Shown one piece after another: positions 1 through 5,149 of a stretch of DNA of 7,529 nt. The stretch's first letter is position 1. Each line of letters starts with the position of its first letter. Source of the DNA: an uncultured Phycisphaerales bacterium (GTDB lineage: Bacteria > Planctomycetota > Phycisphaerae > Phycisphaerales > UBA1924); contig CALFMQ010000418.1 of assembly GCA_937879825.1 (NCBI GenBank), positions 1 through 7,529 of the forward strand, given 5' to 3'. A model generated the notes under the pieces. It saw nothing but the letters and a program-made list of their open reading frames with translations. It was not told the origin of the DNA and did no database searches. Position numbers and translations under genes: made by a program.

Positions 1-1077
1 GATGTCTTCCCGGGGCGAATCGAGTCGTGCCTCGAATTAGTAGCGCAAGAAAGCGACGCCAATCGAGTACAGGTAGGAGAGGACCGTCGGTTCGTCGGGC
101 TCGACGCGTACAAGCATGTCATCGAGACGTGCGATGTTGTGCTCCTCTGCACGCCGCCCGGCTTTCGCCCGGCCCACCTCCGAGAGGCCGTGGACAAGGG
201 GCGTCATGTCTTCTGCGAAAAGCCCGTCGCGGTTGATGGTCCGGGCGTGCGCTCGGTCCTTGAGTCGGCGCGCATCGCGCTCGAGAAGAATCTCGCGCTG
301 ATGTCCGGTTTCTGCTGGCGGTATCAGAATCAATGCCGGGAGACCTTTGCGCACCTGCACAATGGCGGCATCGGCGCGCTCCGCGCCATCCACACAACCT
401 ACAACACGACCGGATGGGTCGAGCCCAAACCGCGTCGGCCCGAGTGGAGCGATATCGAGTTACAACTCCGCAACTGGCACTACTTCTCCTGGCTTAGCGG
501 CGATCACATCGTCGAGCAGGCCGTACACGCCATCGACTGGATCCACTGGGCGATGCAGGGGCAGATGCCCACGCGCGTCACGGCGACCGGCGGGCGCTCA
601 ACGCGCCCCGATCTGCCCGAGACCGGTAATGTCTGGGACAACTTCGCCGCGACCTTCGAGTATGAGGGCGGGCTGCGAGCGTTTCACATGTGCCGCCACT
701 GGCCCAACACGCCTTCGGACAACACGGCCTATTTCATGGGTGCCGAGGGGTACTGCGCGATGAATCCGTGGACGCAGAATCATGTCATCGAAGGTGCGCG
801 CCCGTGGAAGGGCTCAGCCGCCGCGAACGACATGTACCAACAGGAACACGACGAACTCTTCGCCTCGATCAGGGCCGGCACACCGATCAACGACGGCCAG
901 CAGATGGCGGAGTCCACGCTCATGGCGATCATGGCACGGGATGCCGCCTACACCGGGCGAGTCCTCACGCTCGATGAAGCGCTCAACTCGGAGCGCTCGC
1001 TCGGGCCGGCCGAGATCGGTAGGTACGAATACAAGGCCCCGGGCGTTCCCAAGCCCGGCACCGATCTGAAAGGTTGA
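1..1077 (+). CDS. Gfo/Idh/MocA family oxidoreductase, first paralogue (5' partial)
   Basis: The frame is open from base 1 to a TGA at 1075-1077, giving 358 visible residues with no start codon, so the gene begins upstream. It matches the complete paralogue at 1993-3294: residues 29-37 (RRFVG-DAY) align with residues 106-114 there, so about 77 N-terminal residues are missing. These would include the nucleotide-binding glycine loop and, by analogy, a Tat leader. Visible family marks are TPPGFRP (51-57), the EKP motif with candidate catalytic Lys74, and SGDHIVEQ followed by His176 and Asp179 in the substrate domain. The family carries out NAD(P)-dependent oxidation or reduction of sugars, inositols and related polyols; this member's substrate is unknown. 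It is the first visible gene of the operon, and its stop codon overlaps the ribosome site of the next gene. The family call is secure; periplasmic location is inferred from its paralogue. Confidence 0.92.
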   Translation, partial: DVFPGRIESCLELVAQESDANRVQVGEDRRFVGLDAYKHVIETCDVVLLCTPPGFRPAHLREAVDKGRHVFCEKPVAVDGPGVRSVLESARIALEKNLALMSGFCWRYQNQCRETFAHLHNGGIGALRAIHTTYNTTGWVEPKPRRPEWSDIELQLRNWHYFSWLSGDHIVEQAVHAIDWIHWAMQGQMPTRVTATGGRSTRPDLPETGNVWDNFAATFEYEGGLRAFHMCRHWPNTPSDNTAYFMGAEGYCAMNPWTQNHVIEGARPWKGSAAANDMYQQEHDELFASIRAGTPINDGQQMAESTLMAIMARDAAYTGRVLTLDEALNSERSLGPAEIGRYEYKAPGVPKPGTDLKG

Positions 1078-1080
1078 GGT
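1076..1080 (+). promoter_or_regulatory. Ribosome binding site deciding the 1089 start
   Basis: GAGGT lies 8 nt before the ATG at 1089 and overlaps the TGA of the upstream gene. It supports the ATG rather than the in-frame TTG at 1074. Starting at 1089 also puts the twin arginines at residues 3-4, as usual for short Tat leaders. Confidence 0.65.
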
Positions 1081-1088
1081 ATTGCACC

Positions 1089-1979
1089 ATGAACAGACGC
1101 ACCTTCATCGCCTCAACCCTCGCCGCTTCTGCGCTGGGCCTCGCGCGCGTCGGGCACGCGCGCCCGTCGAGAGCGCCGCGCGTCATCCGTATGTCGCTCA
1201 AGTTCGGCATGATCGGCGTCGGCGGCACGATCGAGCAGAAGTTTGCGGCCGCGCGCGACGCCGGGTTTGATGGCGTGGAACTCGATAGCCCGAACGACCT
1301 CAATCGCGCCGAAGTTCTCGATGCTAAGAGCGTGACGGGCATCGCGATCCCGGGTGTGGTCGGATCACGCCATTGGTCGCACCCGCTGAGTTCGCCGGAT
1401 GCTTCTGTGCGAGAGGCCGGGCTTTCGGCGCTCGAACAGGGCATCCGCGACTGCGAAGCCTACGGCGGCACAACCGTGCTGCTCGTCCCCGCTGTGGTTA
1501 GTGCGCAGGTCGCCTACGACGAGGCCTACCGGCGATCGCAGGACGAGATCCGGAAGGTCCTCCCCCTCGCTGCACAGACCGGTGTGAAGATCGCCATCGA
1601 GAATGTGTGGAACAACTTCCTGCTGAGCCCGATGGAAGCAGCGCGGTACATCGACGAGTTCGAGTCCGACGCCATCGGGTGGTACTTCGATGTCGGAAAC
1701 ATTGTGAACTACGGGTATCCGGCGCAATGGGCACGCATTCTGGGCAAACGCATTCTCAAGATCGATGTCAAGGGCTTCAGCCGATCCAAGCGCGATAGTG
1801 AAGGCCTCTGGAAGGGCTTCGGCGTCGAGATCGGTGAGGATGACTGCGATTGGCCCAAGGTGATGCACGAACTTGACAACATCGGTTACAAGGGATGGGC
1901 GAGCGCCGAGGTCGGCGGTAGCGATGCAAATCGACTCGCTGACATCGCGCGACGCATGCGCTCTGTGCTCGACTCGTGA
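1089..1979 (+). CDS. Tat-exported xylose-isomerase-like TIM-barrel protein (sugar isomerase/epimerase family)
   Basis: A 296-residue protein. It starts with a Tat leader (NRRTFIAS at 2-9, then an Ala/Leu-rich stretch to about residue 24, possible cleavage after GHA), so it probably acts outside the cytoplasm. The rest fits an AP-endonuclease-2/xylose-isomerase-like TIM barrel: strand 1 with FGMIG (39-43), GFDGVELDSP (59-68), a VKIAIEN strand with Glu171, WYFDVGN with Asp201, and a C-terminal SAEVGG with Glu274. Glu171, Asp201 and Glu274 fit three of the usual four divalent-metal ligands. Where many relatives carry a histidine, this protein reads LKIDVKGF (223-230), so the fourth ligand is unclear. 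Family members isomerise or epimerise sugars and keto-sugars, and some are lyases. It sits 11 nt after one Gfo/Idh oxidoreductase and 13 nt before another, which suggests a shared pathway. The fold is confident; the reaction is not assignable. Confidence 0.88.
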   Translation: MNRRTFIASTLAASALGLARVGHARPSRAPRVIRMSLKFGMIGVGGTIEQKFAAARDAGFDGVELDSPNDLNRAEVLDAKSVTGIAIPGVVGSRHWSHPLSSPDASVREAGLSALEQGIRDCEAYGGTTVLLVPAVVSAQVAYDEAYRRSQDEIRKVLPLAAQTGVKIAIENVWNNFLLSPMEAARYIDEFESDAIGWYFDVGNIVNYGYPAQWARILGKRILKIDVKGFSRSKRDSEGLWKGFGVEIGEDDCDWPKVMHELDNIGYKGWASAEVGGSDANRLADIARRMRSVLDS

Positions 1980-1981
1980 AC

Positions 1982-1985
1982 AGGA
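1982..1985 (+). promoter_or_regulatory. Ribosome binding site deciding the 1993 start
   Basis: AGGA (within CAGGAA) stands 7 nt before the ATG at 1993, just after the upstream stop at 1977-1979. It supports 1993 over in-frame starts lying inside the preceding gene. Confidence 0.6.
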
Positions 1986-1992
1986 ATACGCC

Positions 1993-3294
1993 ATGACGAA
2001 CGACAACGGACAACTCAGTGTGAACCGGCGCGGCTTCCTCAAGGCGACATCCGCGCTCGCGGCCGGCGCAGCCGTGCCCTCGATCCTCGCGACCGGCGCT
2101 TGGGCCCGAGCGAGCGACGATACGATCCGCGTCGGCATCATCGGGTGCGGCGGGCGCGGCACGGGCGCGGCGTACGATGCGCTCAATGCCGATCCGGCGG
2201 TCCGCATCACCGCGATGGCGGACCTCTTCGAGGACCGCCTCAAGTCGTCGCTCGGCTATCTAGCCAATGAAGAGTCATTCAAGGGACGAGTTGCCGTTCC
2301 GGATGAACGTCGCTTCGTCGGCTTCGACGCGTATCAGCAACTGCTCGACGCGGGAGATGTTGACTATGTCATCCTCGCGACGCCGCCCGGCTTTCGGCCC
2401 ATCCACTTCGAGGCCGCCGTGCGCTCGGGCGTGCATGTGTTCTTTGAGAAGCCCGTCGCGGTCGACCCGGCGGGCATCCGGCGCGTCATCGAGGCGGGAC
2501 GCAGCGCCAAGGCCCAGAATCTGAGCATCATCACCGGCACGCAGCGTCGCCATGAGCATTCCTACCTCGCGGCGATGGAGCAGGTCCGAAGCGGGCTGAT
2601 CGGTGAGATCGTCTCGGCGCGTTGCTACTGGAATCAGGGCGGCTTGTGGGTGCACGATCGCAAGCCCGAGTACTCGAGTATGGAGTGGATGTGCCGCAAC
2701 TGGCTCTACTTCGACTGGCTCTCGGGCGATCACATCTGCGAGCAGCATGTGCACAACCTCGATGTGATGAACTGGGCGATCGGCAGCACGCCCGAGAAAG
2801 CCGTCGGCATGGGCGGGCGGCAGGTCCGCACCGACGCGAAGTTTGGCAACATCTTCGACCACTTCGCGATCGAGTATGAGTATCCGAACGGCGTGTCCGT
2901 CATGTCGATGTGCCGCCAGATCGACGGGTGCGCCGGGCGCGTCGAGGAGGTGCTCGTCGGCACGAAGGGCGTTATGACCCTTCGGCCGAACTACGCGCAC
3001 GCGAGAACGAACTCCGGCGAGTGGCGGGCGCCGGAGAACCCGATCAGCCCGTACCAGCAGGAGCATGTCGATCTCATCGCCAGCATCCGCGGTGGGAAGT
3101 ACCTCAACGAGGCACAGCGCGTTGCGGAGTCCACGCTCACCGCGATCATGGGGCGCATGAGCGCGTACACGGGCAAGGAAGTGTCGTGGGATTTCGCCGG
3201 TTCGTCGGCTCTCGACCTGACTCCCACGGCGTTCGAGTTCGCTGATATGAATGCCAACCCTGTGCCGACACCAGGACGCACCGAACTGATCTGA
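1993..3294 (+). CDS. Tat-exported Gfo/Idh/MocA family oxidoreductase, second paralogue
   Basis: A complete 433-residue protein of usual length for exported family members. The Tat leader is NRRGFLKATS (11-20) followed by an Ala-rich core, with probable cleavage after ARA at residue 40. The Rossmann domain follows: VGIIGCGGRG (47-56) is the nucleotide-binding glycine loop, then ATPPGFRP (129-136) and FEKPVAVD (151-158) with candidate catalytic Lys153. The C-terminal substrate domain carries LSGDHICEQHVH (243-254) with His254 and Asp257, YQQEH (354-358) and AESTLTAIMGR (378-388). It probably performs NAD(P)-linked oxidation or reduction of a sugar or polyol. Tat export allows folding with bound cofactor before transport, as known for Zymomonas glucose-fructose oxidoreductase. 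It is a clear paralogue of the gene at 1-1077 and lies between two TIM-barrel genes in one operon. The substrate is unknown. An upstream in-frame start at 1873 was rejected because it lies inside the preceding gene and would bury the leader. Confidence 0.93.
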   Translation: MTNDNGQLSVNRRGFLKATSALAAGAAVPSILATGAWARASDDTIRVGIIGCGGRGTGAAYDALNADPAVRITAMADLFEDRLKSSLGYLANEESFKGRVAVPDERRFVGFDAYQQLLDAGDVDYVILATPPGFRPIHFEAAVRSGVHVFFEKPVAVDPAGIRRVIEAGRSAKAQNLSIITGTQRRHEHSYLAAMEQVRSGLIGEIVSARCYWNQGGLWVHDRKPEYSSMEWMCRNWLYFDWLSGDHICEQHVHNLDVMNWAIGSTPEKAVGMGGRQVRTDAKFGNIFDHFAIEYEYPNGVSVMSMCRQIDGCAGRVEEVLVGTKGVMTLRPNYAHARTNSGEWRAPENPISPYQQEHVDLIASIRGGKYLNEAQRVAESTLTAIMGRMSAYTGKEVSWDFAGSSALDLTPTAFEFADMNANPVPTPGRTELI

Positions 3295-3313
3295 CAACCA
3301 CGGAGCATTCACC

Positions 3314-4228
3314 ATGCGGCGGAGAGACTTCATCCAGATGGCAGCATGTGCGGGAGCTGTTGCGGGAATCGGTGCGTCAGCGCGGGCCGCGGAAGGCAAG
3401 AGCGGGAAGTTCGCCCTTCCCTACGCCCCCCACTTCGGCATGTTCCGCGAGCACGCGGGCGATGACCCCGTCGCGCAACTCGAGTTCATGGCGTCCGAAG
3501 GTTTCTCCGCCTTCGAGGACAACGGCATGGCGGGGCGACCCGTCGAGGAACAGCAGCGCATCGCCAAGGCCATGGAGCGCCTCGGCATGCGCATGGGCGT
3601 GTTCGTCGCGAACTTCGGCACCGCGTTCGGCAAGAAGAGTTTCTCGCGCCGCGACCCCGCGATGCTCGAGAGTTTCCTGTCCGATCTGCGGAGCGCCGTT
3701 GAAGTCGCCAAGCGCGTCAACGCCAAATGGATGACCATCGTTTTGGGCGATCTCGATCCGCGTCAGGAGATGGGCTTCCAGACAGCCAACGCCGTCGAGA
3801 TGCTCCGGCGCGGTTCTGAGGTCTTCGAGCCGCATGATCTGGTGATGGTCATGGAGCCGCTCAACCCGTGGCGCGATCATCCGGGGATGTTCCTCTCGAA
3901 AATCCCGCAGGCCTACGAACTCTGCAGAGCGGTGGACAGCCCCGCGGTGAAGATCCTTTTCGATATCTACCACCAGCAGGTCACGGAAGGGAACCTCATC
4001 CCCAACATCGGCGCGGCGTGGGACGAGATCGGGTACTTCCAGATCGGCGACAATCCCGGGCGCAACGAGCCGACGACGGGCGAGGTCAACTACCGCAACA
4101 TCTTCGCGCACCTCAAACGCAAGGGGTACACCGGCATCCTCGGCATGGAGCACGGCAACTCCAAGCCCGGGCGCGAGGGCGAGCGCGCCGTCATCGATGC
4201 CTACCGGTGGTGCGACGAACTCCCGTAG
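3314..4228 (+). CDS. Tat-exported hydroxypyruvate-isomerase-like TIM-barrel protein
   Basis: A 304-residue protein starting at the ATG after CGGAG (3301-3305, 8 nt spacing). The Tat leader is RRRDFIQMAA (2-11) with an Ala/Gly core and likely cleavage after ARA at residue 25. The mature part resembles hydroxypyruvate isomerase (Hyi): it opens with a PYAPHFGMF strand (36-44) and has Glu181 in MEPLN, Asp217 in LFDIYHQQ, Gln243 in FQIGDNPGRNEP, and Glu279 in GMEHG. This Glu/Asp/Gln/Glu set fits the metal ligands of the Hyi branch, and the DNPGRNEPTTGEVNY stretch (246-260) is typical of it. Classical Hyi is cytosolic and interconverts hydroxypyruvate and tartronate semialdehyde. A Tat-exported copy probably works on another 2-keto or 3-keto sugar-like compound supplied by the neighbouring oxidoreductases. 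It is the last gene of the operon. The subfamily is confident; the substrate is inference. Confidence 0.9.
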   Translation: MRRRDFIQMAACAGAVAGIGASARAAEGKSGKFALPYAPHFGMFREHAGDDPVAQLEFMASEGFSAFEDNGMAGRPVEEQQRIAKAMERLGMRMGVFVANFGTAFGKKSFSRRDPAMLESFLSDLRSAVEVAKRVNAKWMTIVLGDLDPRQEMGFQTANAVEMLRRGSEVFEPHDLVMVMEPLNPWRDHPGMFLSKIPQAYELCRAVDSPAVKILFDIYHQQVTEGNLIPNIGAAWDEIGYFQIGDNPGRNEPTTGEVNYRNIFAHLKRKGYTGILGMEHGNSKPGREGERAVIDAYRWCDELP

Positions 4229-4275
4229 GCAGCAGGCCGACCGCAGAAATTCCGCCCGCCGCCCCCGCTCGGGCC

Positions 4276-4303
4276 TTGACCGACTGTATCCGTACATTAT
4301 CCT
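4276..4303 (+). promoter_or_regulatory. Sigma70-like promoter of the imuA-imuB-dnaE2 cassette
   Basis: TTGACC (4276-4281) and TATCCT (4298-4303) are separated by 16 nt, close to the consensus for a housekeeping sigma factor. With the -10 box ending at 4303, the predicted +1 is base 4310, the A of the imuA start codon. No Shine-Dalgarno sequence precedes that ATG, which fits a leaderless transcript. The rest of the gap from 4229 shows no gene and no convincing terminator for the upstream operon. The call is by eye. Confidence 0.6.
4285..4296 (+). promoter_or_regulatory. Candidate SOS (LexA-type) operator, inverted repeat TGTA-N4-TACA
   Basis: TGTATCCGTACA is a perfect 4+4 bp inverted repeat with a 4-nt spacer, lying wholly within the spacer between the -35 and -10 boxes. 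Repressor binding there would block RNA polymerase. imuA-imuB-dnaE2 cassettes are LexA-controlled in several phyla, and LexA sites with N4 spacing are known in some of them. The arms do not match the E. coli box (CTGT-N8-ACAG) or the GAAC/GTTC types. The operator role is inferred from position and the genes served. A 12-bp palindrome of this kind can arise by chance. Confidence 0.4.
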
Positions 4304-4309
4304 AACTCA

Positions 4310-5149
4310 ATGCTCCCTGCCACGGGTCCATTGAGGCGTCTCGACCGCATCGCCGAGCAGATCGGGCGCTTGGAAGGCGTTATTTCCGACTCGCCCCCCG
4401 AGGTGTGCCCGACCGGGATCGCGCCGATCGACGCCGCCCTCCCCGCAGGGGGCCTCATCCGCGGCGGGGTCCATGAGTGGTGCTCCGGGAACGGGGGGAA
4501 CGGGGGGGACAGGGTTGCCACGCCATCTCGGAGTCGGCGGAGCGATCTCTGGCGAAGCCCCTTCTCGCTCACGATCGCGCTCCACCTCGTGGGATCGATC
4601 GCCCGCGCGTCCGCGCCGTTCGTGTGCTGGATCGGGCGGCGGACCTGGCCCTCGTGCAGCGCCTTGCTCGCGACCGGCGTTCAGGAGCGATCCGTGTTCA
4701 TCGACGCCTCACGCGCCGCCGAGCGGCTCTGGGCGGGCGAGGTCGTGCTCCGGAGCGGCGCGGACACTGTGGCCGTGCTCGACGGCTCGGGCATGGACCT
4801 GACGATGACGCGCCGCCTGCAACTCGCCGCCCGCGGACGCGGGATCGCGCTGCTGCTGCGGCCGGGTCACGAACTGAACACGCCGTCGGCGGCATCGACG
4901 CGCTGGCGCGTGTCGCCGACGGCCACAAGCGGGACGCATCCACGATGGAGCGTCGAACTGGTGCGCTGCAAGGGAACGCAGCCGACAACGGGGGCTCCGC
5001 GCCGGTGGGGCGTGGAGCAGAAGCGAGATGGCACGGGCGTTGTGTGTATATCTGAACCACTGGGCGACGGATCGGGTGCGACGGCGGATCAAACCGACCG
5101 ATCAGAGCGAAGCGGCGACTCTTCTGTCCAGGCGCGACGGTCAGCGTGA
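4310..5149 (+). CDS. imuA: ImuA, RecA-like accessory protein of the mutagenesis cassette
   Basis: A 279-residue protein, placed in the ImuA/SulA-like family by sequence pattern and by position just before imuB and dnaE2. The N-terminus has a short helix (LDRIAEQIGRLEG, 11-23) and then the hallmark CPTGIAPIDAALPAGGLIRGGVHEW (33-57 region), where typical members read L-TG---LD-LLPGGGLPRG--HE. A RecA-like core follows (FVCWIGRR 104-111, VFIDASRAAERLWAGEVVLRSG 129-150 region, AARGRGIALLLRP 173-185), then the usual ending with RWSVELVRCKG (212-222) and RWGVEQ (232-237). No Walker A loop is visible; residues 59-84 are a Gly/Arg/Ser-rich stretch instead. In studied bacteria ImuA works with ImuB and DnaE2 in damage-induced mutagenesis and influences RecA. 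The last 40 residues overlap imuB in another frame and form a polar tail beyond the usual family end. The start has a -10 box immediately upstream and no ribosome site, fitting leaderless expression. Confidence 0.85.
   Translation: MLPATGPLRRLDRIAEQIGRLEGVISDSPPEVCPTGIAPIDAALPAGGLIRGGVHEWCSGNGGNGGDRVATPSRSRRSDLWRSPFSLTIALHLVGSIARASAPFVCWIGRRTWPSCSALLATGVQERSVFIDASRAAERLWAGEVVLRSGADTVAVLDGSGMDLTMTRRLQLAARGRGIALLLRPGHELNTPSAASTRWRVSPTATSGTHPRWSVELVRCKGTQPTTGAPRRWGVEQKRDGTGVVCISEPLGDGSGATADQTDRSERSGDSSVQARRSA
4487..4514 (+). repeat. Four-tract G-run motif (G-quadruplex type) inside imuA
   Basis: G runs of 3 (4487-4489), 6 (4493-4498), 7 (4502-4508) and 3 (4512-4514) are separated by 3-nt loops (AAC, AAC, ACA) on the coding strand. 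This meets the usual pattern for an intramolecular G-quadruplex. It encodes Gly60 to Arg68 (GNGGNGGDR), a linker not conserved in the family. The G6 and G7 runs are also slippage-prone. Confidence 0.75.
5014..5017 (+). promoter_or_regulatory. Ribosome binding site of imuB inside imuA
   Basis: GGAG stands 10 nt before the ATG at 5028, inside the imuA coding region. It supports independent initiation of imuB at 5028, and hence the long gene overlap. Confidence 0.5.

Noticed and set aside
1873..1992. Upstream in-frame start for the second oxidoreductase
   Set aside because: It lies inside the preceding gene and would bury the Tat leader. The ATG at 1993 has a ribosome site at 1982-1985.
2275..3399. 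Long - strand frame opposite the second oxidoreductase, with similar ones at 1365-2243 and 3377-4297
   Set aside because: These are codon-bias shadows of well-supported + strand genes. No ribosome sites or family motifs were seen.
4229..4275. Possible terminator after the exported operon (GCCC/GGGC arms around 4261-4275)
   Set aside because: The arms are only about 4 bp and no T-run follows, so it is not a convincing intrinsic terminator.
4284..4299. E. coli-type LexA box starting CTGT at 4284
   Set aside because: With N8 spacing the right arm is ATTA rather than ACAG, so only the TGTA-N4-TACA reading is kept.
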